64,000 bases of DNA from G963701675 sp963701675 (GCA_963701675.1 OY969623.1:6138001-6202000), one strand, 5' to 3'; positions 6,837-16,784 are shown, counted from the stretch's first letter. The notes: a model not told the origin generated them from the sequence alone. Program-made: numbers and translations.

Positions 6837-8255
6837 TCAATTCACCGTGTTGGAGTCTCGTTGGCACGGCGCTCGCCGCGTCGACGGGACAGGCTCCTGC
6901 CGGCTCGCCTGCTGCCCGGTAAACGCTTCCCACCGCCGCACAATCACATCGCAATACAAGGCGTCAATTTCCATCAGCATAGCGCGGCGGCCGGTTTGCT
7001 CGGCCGCGATTAAGGTCGAGCCGGACCCGGCGAACAAATCGAGCACGATCTCGTTGGGCCGGGAAGAGAATTGCATGGCTCGCCGCGCTAACTCGACCGG
7101 TTTCTCGGTCAGGTGGATCATGCTTTGCGGGTTGATCTTCTTGATCGACCACAGGTCGGAAATATTCTTAGGGCCGAAGAAGCGGTGGGCCTTACCTTCC
7201 CGCCAACCATAAAAGCACCATTCGTGCGCTCCCATGAAATCTTTGCGGGTCAGCACTGGGTGTTGTTTGTCCCAGATCAGGGCCTGACTGAAATACAGGC
7301 CCTTGGCTTTCAAGGCCGGCGGGTAGTTGCCGCAGTTGGCGTAACCACCCCAGAGATAAAACGAATGGCCCGGCAACAACACCTGTGCCATGTTGCCGAA
7401 CCAGGCGCGCAACAGCTTATCGAACGCCTCGTCCGAGACATAATCGTTCGCCAACGGCCGATCCTTGGGCCGTAGCTTCCGGCTGGTGGGTTGGGATTTT
7501 TCCGGGTGTCGGGCCAGGTCGAACTTCTGGTGGTGCGTCCGATCGCGCTGCATTGGACCACCACGGCCAATCTTTTTTCCTCCTTCTCGGCGCACGCGCT
7601 GGGCGGCTGCCTGCGGGAACGAACTCAGCCCGGCAGCGATAGCATTATTGCTCCGAGGCTCCAGGCACACGTTGTAAGGCGGGTCGGTGTGAATCAGATG
7701 GATGCCCGCACCCGCCAGCAGTTGATCGATGTCTCCCTTATTGCCGGCATCCCCGCAGAGCAGCCGGTGCTCGCCCATGACCCATAGGTCGCCGTTCTGG
7801 GTGACCGCCTGGTCGGGCGGCTCGGGCACTGCATCCGGATCGGTAAGGCCGGGTTCGATTTCGGTGTGGAACAATTCCTGCAACTCATCGGCAGAAAACC
7901 CAAGTGCGTCGAGATTGAAGTCCAGTTTTTCCAGGTCGGTGAGTTCTTGAATCAGGAGCTCCTGGTCCCAGTCGGCCAGTTCCGCCGTCTTGTTGTCGGC
8001 GATGCGATACGCCTTCAGTTGTGCTGCGGTCAAGCCGCGGGCCACGTGCACCGGAACGGCGCGGAGGCCAAGCTTCTGTGCGGCCTTGTAGCGTGTGCTG
8101 CCAACCACGATAACACCTGCTTCATCCACCACGATGGGCTGGCGGAAGCCGAACTCGCGAATCGACGCGGCGACCGCGTCGATGGCATGGTCGTTCTTCC
8201 GCGGGTTGTTCCCGTAGAGTTGGATGGTGGTGATGTCACGATCTTCGATGTCCAT
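6837..8255 (-). CDS. ParB-like domain fused to a DNA methyltransferase
   Basis: About 472 aa. Residues 1-90 form a ParB-type domain (IQLYGNNPRKNDHAIDAV, EFGFRQPIVVDEAGVIVVG, AAQKLGLRAVPVHVA). An adenine/cytosine-N4 methyltransferase follows with catalytic IHTDPPYNV (motif IV), a long insert, and the AdoMet site VLDLFAGSGSTLIAAEQ near the C-terminus. The order IV then I fits the beta class. Such fusions are frequent in phages and islands, where they modify DNA against host restriction. The start at 8255 (MDIEDRDIT) follows AAGGGG. An in-frame ATG at 8405 with GAGGGGG 6 nt upstream, overlapping the previous gene, would add 50 residues and is a real alternative. No endonuclease partner is adjacent. 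Confidence 0.85.
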   Translation of the reverse strand: MDIEDRDITTIQLYGNNPRKNDHAIDAVAASIREFGFRQPIVVDEAGVIVVGSTRYKAAQKLGLRAVPVHVARGLTAAQLKAYRIADNKTAELADWDQELLIQELTDLEKLDFNLDALGFSADELQELFHTEIEPGLTDPDAVPEPPDQAVTQNGDLWVMGEHRLLCGDAGNKGDIDQLLAGAGIHLIHTDPPYNVCLEPRSNNAIAAGLSSFPQAAAQRVRREGGKKIGRGGPMQRDRTHHQKFDLARHPEKSQPTSRKLRPKDRPLANDYVSDEAFDKLLRAWFGNMAQVLLPGHSFYLWGGYANCGNYPPALKAKGLYFSQALIWDKQHPVLTRKDFMGAHEWCFYGWREGKAHRFFGPKNISDLWSIKKINPQSMIHLTEKPVELARRAMQFSSRPNEIVLDLFAGSGSTLIAAEQTGRRAMLMEIDALYCDVIVRRWEAFTGQQASRQEPVPSTRRAPCQRDSNTVN

Positions 8256-8394
8256 AAGTCGATACCCCTTGGTTAGGCATGAAAAGTTCGAAACCAGGCG
8301 AGTACGGAGATTTCTGTTGACGGCAGAGGGATAGTGGGCACGCGACACGTCGGCGAGGGCCGCGGCAGCTGCGTCCGGGATCAACTGCGGTGAG

Positions 8395-8586
8395 TCAGCG
8401 GGCATGGCGAACCCCCTCGATTTGGTGTCTGCGCCGCTTGCGCGCTTGATCTGCCTTTTGTGCGGCAAGTGAAATGCGCAAAAGTTTGCGAAGTGCCGCC
8501 AACTCTTCCCGGCAGGAGTCTATCCGGCGGGCGATTTCGCTCGGCGGGGGGAGTCGCCTGGTAAGTAACGTGGCTTCGGTTTCCAT
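8395..8586 (-). CDS. Short coiled-coil protein
   Basis: A 63-aa protein starting METEATLLTRRLPPPSEIARR. The rest is one long charged helix (DSCREELAALRKLLRIS, AAQKADQARKRRRH). It lies between the 249-aa gene and the ParB-methyltransferase, and its stop overlaps the alternative start of the latter at 8405. No known family recognised. Its size and helix suggest a small DNA- or protein-binding accessory. Confidence 0.5.
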   Translation of the reverse strand: METEATLLTRRLPPPSEIARRIDSCREELAALRKLLRISLAAQKADQARKRRRHQIEGVRHAR

Positions 8587-8643
8587 GCCCGAAGCGTAAT
8601 TCAGAACGGTAGGGTTTCGATCACGGTTTCGGTAAGAAATGCC

Positions 8644-9393
8644 CTACTCTGGAAAACTGAGCTTCCAGGCGAGGTTTCTACCTCGATCCACACAAGGGAG
8701 GGGATCGTAGTTTTCATCGACTATCCTACCCGCTTTGCGCGCTAGCTTCCGCAAGGCGCGGCGGGCGTCCTTGATGGCATTCATAATCGTCCGTCTTTCG
8801 GTGTAGGTATCTTCGCCCCAAACGCGATTCCGAAGGGTTCCCCAATCGAGGCGGTTTTGCCAGGCGTCGTCCAATGCCCGAATGCAGGCGAGCGGCTTGC
8901 CGCTCAGTTCCACCGTTGCAGTCCCGTATTTGATTCCGCCCGGCAGAATATCCAAGGCAGGTATTGCCGTTGGCGTTTCGTTCTTCGCGGCCTCGGCGTG
9001 CGTACGGATGGGCCTCCTCAGCCACTCGCCGTCCTTGAGCTTCTCAACCGCTCTTTTGAGGCAGGCGAAGCGCCGCCCTTGGCCAGTATCCTTGTTAAAC
9101 CACTCCTGGGATGTGATCGCTCCCGGCATCACTTCGCAGACGATGTTGTAGAGGCGCTGGTAGTCAGTCTCGGACAGGAACGGGTCATAGTCATCACGGC
9201 GAGGCCCGTATTGAAATCCGCCAAACGCGCGGCCTTGTGGTATCCCCCCGATGCCGAGCAACTCGCAAGCAAGCACCGTAAACGTGTCGTCGGGGTAATT
9301 GTCGATGCAGATGTAATCCGGCGGCCGTCGCTCGAGGATCGCTGGCGGCGATGTCTCGCCCAAAAGGGTCTGGGGGTCGGGGTTAGTGGACAT
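8644..9393 (-). CDS. Unknown 249-aa protein, first gene of the left island
   Basis: Begins MSTNPDPQTLLGETSPPAIL, then DYICIDNYPDDTFTVLACEL and SETDYQRLYNIVCEVMPGAI. The C-terminal half has ALDDAWQNRLDWGTLRNRVW and a basic helical region (TIMNAIKDARRALRKLARKA). This half looks like a DNA-binding region but matches no family I know. It is transcribed toward the ParB-methyltransferase, 57 nt before the short coiled-coil gene. Upstream lies a kilobase with no convincing gene, so it probably carries the island's promoter. Confidence 0.6.
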   Translation of the reverse strand: MSTNPDPQTLLGETSPPAILERRPPDYICIDNYPDDTFTVLACELLGIGGIPQGRAFGGFQYGPRRDDYDPFLSETDYQRLYNIVCEVMPGAITSQEWFNKDTGQGRRFACLKRAVEKLKDGEWLRRPIRTHAEAAKNETPTAIPALDILPGGIKYGTATVELSGKPLACIRALDDAWQNRLDWGTLRNRVWGEDTYTERRTIMNAIKDARRALRKLARKAGRIVDENYDPLPCVDRGRNLAWKLSFPE

Positions 9394-10458
9394 GGCCGTT
9401 CCTGTGCCGGTCCTGATGGAAGCGAAAGGGGGCAGGCGGTCAGGGTTCCGCTTTTCGGGCAGCTGTTCCCTAGCCCTGCAGGTACTTATTCTACCACCGT
9501 GCCACGCATAGTAATCGTTGCCGGTTTAGACTGCCTTCTTGATTTCTCAAACAGACTATGGTCGCTCACTGACACTGATGGCTTGGGACAAAAGGCGATC
9601 ACGGCCGAGTTGACGGCGGCATTCCATTCCTCAAACCACAATCCCTGGGGTGGTTCGGGGCGCTGCTGAGAATGACAGATAGCGAATGAGTGTCGATAAA
9701 CAACCAGACGCAGCCAACGAAAAAGCCCCCCAACAAGCATGTAAGGCCGAGAAGCTCGCTTAGGAGCTGGCAATTGATTGGGATTATTCGGTGTCGAATA
9801 CGATACACTCGAGGAACGCAGAAATGGGCTGCTTGGTGAGCGATAAGAGGTAAAGCATCGACGGGCGACAGAGGGCAAGTCGTCCAGCATACCTCTATTA
9901 CATATAAGGATAACGAAATGACATTTGGCCCGTGCATTGGCAGGTCCTGTCACATCACAAACCCATGCTGACACAGTATTTACGGAACGAAATGGCAGGT
10001 TTGGATAAGAAAACTGCCATTTGGCGAGACAAGAAATCGAGCAGAATTACACTCTAAGTCTCCCATTAGCAAGATGTTAATTCTAATTGTGCCGTTCGAA
10101 ACGCGACTTGGAAAAACCTCGTTTGACCTGCCAATAGAGCGCAAGAACAAGCCTCGTTTGACCTGCCAATAGAGCGCAAGAACAGTCAAAAAGCCATCAT
10201 TGGAACTCGGATCACGACAGAGACATGCGGGAGAGAGAGCCGCGTAGGCGTGATCGATCGCGGAGCCGGTCGTCACAGCAAAAACTCGCCCCATTGTTAC
10301 TAAAGAGCGAGTTAGAGGCGTCTCGCTCCAAACATTCCAAAGCGGATGTCGGCGTTCTCTCCAACAGTGCCAAACCACCAGAGCGGCAGCGTCCCACGTA
10401 GCCCCGCACGCAAGTGCCATCAAGAGCACGCTCGGGATGCAACGCTTTGGAAAAGAAG
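9394..10458. other. Non-coding stretch at the edge of the left island
   Basis: Open frames here (for example 9486-9974 minus and 9980-10429 minus) have no recognisable motif and a composition unlike the flanking genes. I see no gene, tRNA or insertion sequence. The only structure found is the tandem repeat at 10117-10184. Confidence 0.5.
10117..10184. repeat. Two-copy perfect 35-bp tandem repeat
   Basis: The 33-nt unit beginning CCTCGTTTGACCTGCC and ending GAGCGCAAGAACA occurs at 10117-10149 and again at 10152-10184, separated by AG. It is non-coding, and is either a recent slippage duplication or a paired binding site. Confidence 0.85.
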
Positions 10459-10824
10459 CTACCGCACCGCGTCGAGCTTGAAGTGCGGGTTCTCGATGAT
10501 GCTGAGTAAGTTGCCGAACGGGTCGCGCACCGATGCCACCCTGATGCCGCCGCCCACGTCCTTCACGGGCTCATGTACCTCGGCTCCCAATGCCGGGAGC
10601 CGAGCCAACTCAGTCGCGGCATCTGAAACTCCCCAATACACCTGGACGCCTGCGAAGCCGGGTTGACCGTCTGGGACCAAACCCAGCTCGAACCCGCCGA
10701 CCGAGAAACCAACGTAGAAGGGCTCGTCGAAGTACGGGTCGTGCCCGAGGACCTGGCGATACCACTCCTTGCCTCTGGCAAGATCTGGGGTGGGATAGAT
10801 GGCAGTCCGGAGTCCTTGAATCAT
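10459..10824 (-). CDS. VOC-family (glyoxalase/bleomycin-resistance fold) protein
   Basis: A 121-aa single-domain protein: MIQGLRTAIYPTPDLARGKE, WYRQVLGHDPYFDEPFYVGF, and the C-terminal RVASVRDPFGNLLSIIENPHF. This is the paired beta-alpha-beta-beta-beta layout of the vicinal oxygen chelate superfamily. Members are metal-dependent lyases, dioxygenases or drug-binding proteins; the substrate cannot be told. The Glu of IIEN is a typical metal ligand. AAAGGAG lies 5 nt before the ATG at 10824. It stands alone, next to the decayed M16 peptidase gene. Confidence 0.8.
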   Translation of the reverse strand: MIQGLRTAIYPTPDLARGKEWYRQVLGHDPYFDEPFYVGFSVGGFELGLVPDGQPGFAGVQVYWGVSDAATELARLPALGAEVHEPVKDVGGGIRVASVRDPFGNLLSIIENPHFKLDAVR

Positions 10825-10959
10825 GGCACTCCTTTGGCCTCGCCGAACGTAAAATTCACCTGCCCTGGGCCGGTGCAGTTGTTGACACGTTGAACCCGTG
10901 AAATATCGTGGTGTGGCCCGGATCAGGCGCAACTGTTTGTTCGGCGGCGCCGTTCATTT

Positions 10960-11690
10960 CAAAAAAGCCCGAACCTCGTTGTCCTCGCGCCGCAAGAGAT
11001 CGAGCAAGGTCTTCGCTTGTGACTCGGCTGTTCACGGCCGCGATGTCGTGGGTCAAGAGACTTCCACCCTTTGAGGATGGTGCGGACTTGTTCGATCGTT
11101 GGTTCGGGATCGAAATCTCCAATGACGCCCAACTCCACAGACGAAGCCCCAAGTTGCTTTTCATACAAGAGTACGATCTGTTCAAGCGTAACAGCATCCA
11201 GGCTTTTTTCGCTTTCTTCGGAGGTCGGGACATAACGTATGTCGCTCGGTGAATAGGGTGAGAGCGCGCGACTCAGTCGATTGGAAGCTAGTGCCGCCGG
11301 CTCGGTCCGCATTCCCTGTGACCCGGTTCGAGCTCGCCTTTTCATGGTATCGAACTCGGCCGCTGGAAACGCCGGCTCACGAAGGATTTCACCCAGTAAC
11401 TCAATGGCCTCGACTGAGAAAGTCACCTGTCCAAGTGTGCCGCCGCCTCCGCCAGCCAGGTCTGCGTGCGATAGGTTATTTAGGACTCGAAGTTGGGTCT
11501 GGCGTTCCGTCCTGCGTCGTGATGGCGGGTGTGTGACGCAGGTCCGTCAAGAGGGCAAGGGCAAAAACCTCGAAATCAATTCGGGCCGATCGAAGACGAT
11601 CTTCCAACCCACCAATTTCAGCAGATGGGTGCTCGACAAGCGTTGATGACTCGATTAGACTCGATGTCGATCTGTATCGCTGCCGCATGC
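10960..11690 (-). pseudogene. Fragment of an M16 (insulinase-family) peptidase gene
   Basis: From about 11475 down to 10990 the minus strand encodes an internal piece of an M16 domain: LGQVTFSVEAIELLGEIL, REPAFPAAEFDTMKRRAR, DIRYVPTSEESEKSLDAV, and ELGVIGDFDPEPTIEQVRT. A further piece in another frame (11476-11688) is probably part of the same gene. The HxxEH active-site region and both ends are missing and at least one frameshift is present. Confidence 0.7.
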
Positions 11691-11772
11691 GCTCAAGTGA
11701 TCAGTGCGGCATAAGGACATCCTGACGTTACTTCAAGGAATCGATATCTTGGATTTCTGCAACCTGTTAGGC

Positions 11773-14700
11773 ATGCATTTGTCTCGTTTCAATCAAAGTC
11801 CGTTACGTACTGGGATTCGCCGCCGAAGGCTGCGCCTCTCATGCGAACCGTTGGAAGATCGCGTGGTGCCGTCCACGGTGTTTTGGGATGGCGGACCCAA
11901 TGGCACTGGAACGGACTGGCATGTTGCCGAGAACTGGCTCGATGACGTTGTGCCTGGCTTGACCGATGATGTTGTCGTTTCCGATACGTTCGCCGATGTC
12001 ACGATTACTTCGTCGGCCGACGTGGAGATTAACAGCCTAACGAACGGCGCGCACTTGAAGCTTTCCAACGGCGTCTTTTCTGTTAAGTCGGAGTCCACTA
12101 ATGCCAAATTGACGTTGGCAGGCGCGACGCTTACTGGTGCAGGCAACTTTGCGATCACCAATTCTCTGAGCTGGATCAGCGGTGACATCCTCACGACAGA
12201 AACGGGCCAGATCAAACTGACCCAATCTGCATCAGGCGTTCTATCAAGCTCTTTGCCCAAACGCCTGGGACGCGTGCTTGAAAACCTGGGTGTCATCACT
12301 TATCGCGGCACCAAACTGCAGTTCGGCCCGACCGCCAGTACACCGGGTCAGATAAACAACCGGGCCGGCGCCTCGTTCACCGTGATCGGCGACGGCGATT
12401 TTACGCCCGTTCTTCCGGGCGCGCACGCTTTTAATAACGAGGGCACCCTTACGCGTTCTGGTCGGGCGATCACCACTTTTGCCCCCGGGGTGGACTACAA
12501 CAATCTCGGCGGTGCAATCAACCTCTCGTCCGGCACCCTTCAAATCGGCGGGTTCGGTCTTAGTAATGGCGGCACACTCACCGTGTCGCCCGGCGCCGTT
12601 TTGGACGTCAGCGACCACAAATTGAATGGATCGTTTACGGGACACGGCGGCGGTACGATTCTCCTCACCCATAGCGCACTCACCATTGCCACCGGCGGCG
12701 CTACCTTCGACTTCGACTCGGGAATGTGGCAGTGGACCGGAGGCGACCTTGTTGGTGACACACTCACCATTCTGGACGACTTCACCATTGCAGGTCAGAG
12801 TACAAAGCAGCTCGGATTGACGTTGAAGAACCTGGGGACCGTTAACTATGTAGGTTCGGACCTACGATTTGGCGCACCGGGGTTTGCGGGCGGAGTCATC
12901 GATAATCTCAGTATCTTCAACGTCATCGGCGATGCCGACTTCGTCGTCGGAGAGAACGGAATCGATGCGTTCCACAATTTTGGAACGTTCAACCGCTCGG
13001 GCGCAGTGCGCACGATTTTTGGCATCGGGGTCCAGTTCAACAACAACGGCGGCGATATCGTTGTCAGCGAGGGCATCCTGGAACTAGGGGCATCCGGACT
13101 CAGCACCGATGTAAGTTTGAGCATAGGAGACGGCGCCTCGGTCAATCTAAGCGGCCATTCGTTGAGCGGGCTTATCAACGGAACTGGTACCGGCGCCGTT
13201 TTGATCGAAGATACGGTTTTCATCGCCGGCGCCGGAGCGACCTTTGACCTACCAGGCAGTATGTGGCAATGGCTAGGGGGCGATCTCGTCGGCGCGCCTA
13301 TGACCAACAACGGACAGCTTACGATTGGCGGCGTTGCGACGAAGCGCCTCGGCTTAACGCTAACCAATAGCGGAAACATCGTGTATTCCGGCAGCGGATT
13401 ACAGTTCGGCGCCGCGACCTCGCTCGGCGTGATCGACAATGAAGTCGGCGGCTCGTTCGAGGCAAGCGGAGACGGAGATTTTGCGGCCACGTTTTCCGGC
13501 AACCATGCCTTCATTAACTCGGGCGCCTTCGAACGATCCGGATCCGGGACAACCACTTTCATCGATGGCGTAGGCTTCAACAATCTCGGAGGGTCGGTCA
13601 ACGTAACATCGGGCACGTTCGAAACAGGTCCAACGGGGGCTAGCACGGAGGCGATCATCGTCGTCGCGCCTGGAGCAGCACTCGACTTGAGCGGCCACAC
13701 GATTTCCGGTCTGTTCACCGGTACGGGCGGCGGCAATGTCATCATCGACGGCAATCTGTTTGTGTCAGGGGCTGGCGCCACCATCGCCTTCGTTCCCGGA
13801 ATGGCACACTGGCTTAGCGGCGACTTGGTCGGCGCCTCCTTGACTAATACCGTAGATCTGACGATTGCCGGCGACGATCCCAAGCGCCTGGGCCTTACCC
13901 TGAACAATCCCGGCGCCGTTAGCTACACGGGCACGAATCTTCAATTTGGTCCGGTGTCAGATGCAATCGGAATTCTGAATAATGCGGGAACCTTTCAGGC
14001 TGTAGGCGACGGCGATTTCAGCCCGGTGATTGCAGGCAGTCATACCTTCAACAATACCGGAACTTTCCGACGGTCGGGCGGTGGCGCCACACTGTTCGAG
14101 TCTGGCGTAGCATTCAAGAACATCAGCGGCACGATCGAAGTCGTGGAAGGAAAGTTTATCTTAGGTAGCACGGGCGTCAGCACAGCCGCTACGATTAACG
14201 CCGCTGACGGGGCAGTTTTAGATCTGAGCGGCCATACGGTTTCCGGTCTGTTCACCGGCACGGGCGATGGCAGTATCGTGATCGACGGGAACCTCTTTGT
14301 GTCCGGCGCCGGGGCGACGTTTACCTTTGCTACTGGAATGGCCCAATGGCTCAGCGGCGATCTCGTCGGCGCCTCGTTGACCAATACCGCGGATTTCACA
14401 ATCACAGGCGACGATCCCAAGCGCTTGGGCCTTACTCTAAATAATTCGGGAATCATTCACTACACCGGAACGAGTTTTCAATTCGGTCCGATGACCGATG
14501 CAATTGGTAGCTTGATGAACGCGGGCACGTTCGAGGCTATCGGAGACGGAGACATCAGCCCACTATTCACGGGCGCCCATGACCTGACCAATGTGGGAAC
14601 ATTCCGGCGCTCCGGCAGCGGCGCCACCCAGTTCGAGGCCGGAGTCGCCTTTAGAAACATCGGCGGCGTCATTGAAGTTTTGCAAGGGACGGTATACGTC

Positions 14701-16302
14701 GGCAGCTCCGCATCCATTACCGGCGCCATGTTGAATGTCGCGGTCGGGGCCGCGCTTGACCTGAGCGGCAGTCAGATTTCCGCCAACATCTCTGCCGTAA
14801 GCGGTGGCACAGTCATGATCGCAGGCGATATTACCGTCACGGGTCCGGGCGCGAAACTCGGCGCAGTGCCAGGCATGTTGCAATGGTCCGCGGGAATCCT
14901 GTCGGGCTCCGCACTGACTAACCTTGGCGCCTTTGCTATCACTGGATCCGAATCCAAGACATTGGGCCTCACACTAGAGAATTTCGGCAATGTCAGCTAT
15001 ACAGGCGACAATCTACTTTTCGGCCCCGGAAATAACGTCGGCGGCGTGATCTTTAATCGAGGCGCTTTCCAAGTCATGGGCGATGGCGACTTCGCCTTGG
15101 CGCATCCGGGACCACATGCCTTCAACAACCTCGGAGCTATGAGCCGTTCGGGGGCCGGAAATACGGTATTCTTTCCCGGCGTGCCTTTCAATCTTTCCGG
15201 CACCATTTTCGTGGAGACCGGTAAGTTCCAGCTCGACAGTGGTGGCAGCGCCTCGGGGTCTTTTTCCATTGACTTCGGAGCGATCTACGTTAACGGCGGT
15301 ACGTTTGTCCTCCAGGACGGCGCAACAAGTTCCGGACAAGGATTCCTCGTGTTAACGGGCGGCACGCTCCGCATCGACAATGATGACAGCGCGGTTTTGG
15401 CCCGATTCATTCAACGCCGAGGGGCACTCGCCGGCACGGGAACGCTACGGATAACCGAGGCAATATCGTGGGGCGGCGGTCTGTGGGGAGACGGTGGAAA
15501 CGTGATCATCTCTGCCGGCGCTTCGGGCACTCTCACCGGAACTGCCTCCAAGTACCTGGCAAGACATTTGGAGAATTCAGGCACGATAATTTACTCAGGC
15601 AGCGGACTCAAGCTTGGCTTTGGCGGCGCGGCGGGTACCTTACACAACCTCGCCGAGGGTGTTTTCACGATTAGCGACAACGGTGGGTTTGACAATTTCC
15701 AAGGCGTCAACAATCTTGTCGACAACGCAGGCACGCTGACAATCACCGGACTAGGCGTTAAGGCGATCGCTAGTCCGATAGCCTTCCAAAATACCGGTAC
15801 CGTCGACGTTCAAAATGGGATCCTGGAAATAGCCGCCCCGTATCTGCAGTTTGCCGGCCACACCATTCTTGCACCCGGAACTGTGCTCCAGTCAGGCGGT
15901 GGAGTGTGGATCCAAGGCGGCCTTCTATCTGGGTCGGGAACGATCAACGGCGATCTGGTCAACTCCGCCGAGATTCATGTTGGGACTACCGGCTCTTGGG
16001 GAACGTTGACGGTAATGGGTAACTTCACGCAAACATTGACCGGTGTTCTGTACGTCGATTTGGCCGGGGCGACACCCGGTAGTTATTCCGAACTCGTTGT
16101 GAACGGCGGCGTGGAGCTAGACGGCACAATGAATGTCGGCTTGCTGGCCGGCTTCAGTCCCACCCTCGGCGATACCTTTCAAGTACTAACGTTTAATTCG
16201 GCCAGCAACGATTTCTCCACCTACCAAGGCCTCGACCTTGGGAACGGCTTATTCCTTCATCCAACCTATGATGCAACAAACCTTAAGCTAGTAACGGAGT
16301 AG
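11773..16302 (+). CDS. Giant secreted beta-repeat protein with planctomycete motif
   Basis: About 1509 aa from the ATG at 11773 (MHLSRFNQSPLR); an upstream in-frame ATG at 11704 would add 23 residues. The motif SCEPLEDRVVPST lies near residues 24-36, followed by FWDGGPNGTGTDW--AENW, as in autotransporter-like exported repeat proteins. Most of the chain is seven imperfect units of about 179 residues (537 bp). Landmarks are KRLGLTL-N-G---Y, LQFGP, GDGDF, NN-GTFRRSG, LDLSGH--SGLFTGTG and W-SGDLVGASLTN. The C-terminus (PTLGDTFQVLTFNSA, then DLGNGLFLHPTYDATNLKL) resembles the autotransporter-associated end of such proteins. It is probably a surface-exposed beta-solenoid. The frame is intact over 4.5 kb in a region full of broken genes. 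Confidence 0.85.
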   Translation: MHLSRFNQSPLRTGIRRRRLRLSCEPLEDRVVPSTVFWDGGPNGTGTDWHVAENWLDDVVPGLTDDVVVSDTFADVTITSSADVEINSLTNGAHLKLSNGVFSVKSESTNAKLTLAGATLTGAGNFAITNSLSWISGDILTTETGQIKLTQSASGVLSSSLPKRLGRVLENLGVITYRGTKLQFGPTASTPGQINNRAGASFTVIGDGDFTPVLPGAHAFNNEGTLTRSGRAITTFAPGVDYNNLGGAINLSSGTLQIGGFGLSNGGTLTVSPGAVLDVSDHKLNGSFTGHGGGTILLTHSALTIATGGATFDFDSGMWQWTGGDLVGDTLTILDDFTIAGQSTKQLGLTLKNLGTVNYVGSDLRFGAPGFAGGVIDNLSIFNVIGDADFVVGENGIDAFHNFGTFNRSGAVRTIFGIGVQFNNNGGDIVVSEGILELGASGLSTDVSLSIGDGASVNLSGHSLSGLINGTGTGAVLIEDTVFIAGAGATFDLPGSMWQWLGGDLVGAPMTNNGQLTIGGVATKRLGLTLTNSGNIVYSGSGLQFGAATSLGVIDNEVGGSFEASGDGDFAATFSGNHAFINSGAFERSGSGTTTFIDGVGFNNLGGSVNVTSGTFETGPTGASTEAIIVVAPGAALDLSGHTISGLFTGTGGGNVIIDGNLFVSGAGATIAFVPGMAHWLSGDLVGASLTNTVDLTIAGDDPKRLGLTLNNPGAVSYTGTNLQFGPVSDAIGILNNAGTFQAVGDGDFSPVIAGSHTFNNTGTFRRSGGGATLFESGVAFKNISGTIEVVEGKFILGSTGVSTAATINAADGAVLDLSGHTVSGLFTGTGDGSIVIDGNLFVSGAGATFTFATGMAQWLSGDLVGASLTNTADFTITGDDPKRLGLTLNNSGIIHYTGTSFQFGPMTDAIGSLMNAGTFEAIGDGDISPLFTGAHDLTNVGTFRRSGSGATQFEAGVAFRNIGGVIEVLQGTVYVGSSASITGAMLNVAVGAALDLSGSQISANISAVSGGTVMIAGDITVTGPGAKLGAVPGMLQWSAGILSGSALTNLGAFAITGSESKTLGLTLENFGNVSYTGDNLLFGPGNNVGGVIFNRGAFQVMGDGDFALAHPGPHAFNNLGAMSRSGAGNTVFFPGVPFNLSGTIFVETGKFQLDSGGSASGSFSIDFGAIYVNGGTFVLQDGATSSGQGFLVLTGGTLRIDNDDSAVLARFIQRRGALAGTGTLRITEAISWGGGLWGDGGNVIISAGASGTLTGTASKYLARHLENSGTIIYSGSGLKLGFGGAAGTLHNLAEGVFTISDNGGFDNFQGVNNLVDNAGTLTITGLGVKAIASPIAFQNTGTVDVQNGILEIAAPYLQFAGHTILAPGTVLQSGGGVWIQGGLLSGSGTINGDLVNSAEIHVGTTGSWGTLTVMGNFTQTLTGVLYVDLAGATPGSYSELVVNGGVELDGTMNVGLLAGFSPTLGDTFQVLTFNSASNDFSTYQGLDLGNGLFLHPTYDATNLKLVTE
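12250..15620 (+). repeat. Seven-fold internal repeat of about 537 bp
   Basis: The KRLGLTL-type segment recurs near 12257, 12805, 13340, 13880, 14417, 14954 and 15550. The phrase encoding GDDPKRLGLTLNN at 13870 and 14407 is 537 bp apart. The units starting near 13880 and 14417 are the most alike, which suggests the most recent duplication; the end units are the most diverged. Confidence 0.8.
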
Positions 16303-16424
16303 CCATATGAAGCGCGTGCAGTAAGAGCGGCTGCCGCAGGTATTGCTGCAAGCACGCGGTCCATGATGGCGCGGGCGTCAACGTAGGGAACGGCGAGTGC
16401 GCGGTTAAGCCAGACATGGGGATA

Positions 16425-16495
16425 AACCGCCGCGGTTCGAGAAAGTCGATTGGGACGTCTACAACACCAGCACGCTCGAAAACAAAGTGAGGAGA
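16425..16495 (+). pseudogene. Alpha/beta-hydrolase fragment, plus strand
   Basis: The plus strand reads GDKPPRFEKVDWDVY and NTSTLENKVR, which looks like the middle of the hydrolase whose N-terminus lies on the minus strand at 16880-17176. Sequence on both sides is unrelated, so the gene was cut and rearranged. Confidence 0.5.
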
Positions 16496-16499
16496 TCCA

Positions 16500-16770
16500 T
16501 CTCCCGGCGAGGAATTGATTGACCGCGCCCTCGCGGACGCTTCCACCAGCTCCATCATCTCAACCGGTGATTACTTGATCGGCTACCAGAACAACGGCTT
16601 CGCCACCAGCGGCTATGGGTTGATGTCTACGCGTACCACCGCGCGATGCTGGCATTTTTTGGGTTGCTCGCCGACCTGGTGGACTACGATGCCTGGTTTT
16701 CCAGCGCATTCAATTTCGTGAGTCCTGATCCGATTCGTCCGGGCGAAACGCTATTGGTCCAACCATAGTC
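16500..16770 (+). pseudogene. Unplaced gene fragment
   Basis: The plus strand encodes readable pieces in changing frames, such as TGDYLIGYQNNGFATSGYG and YHRAMLAFFGLLADLVDYD, and then a stop. They look like protein-coding remains, but I do not recognise the family. Confidence 0.3.
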
Positions 16771-16784
16771 CTGCCATGAAGGTC

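Noticed and set aside
9486..9974. Possible 162-aa minus-strand gene
   Set aside because: No motif, no ribosome-binding site and a composition unlike the neighbouring genes.
12846..13907. Long minus-strand open frame of 353 codons opposite the giant repeat protein
   Set aside because: It mirrors the plus-strand repeat gene, is rich in Pro/Val/Ser from codon shadowing and has no family motif. The plus-strand product has a clear motif and repeats.
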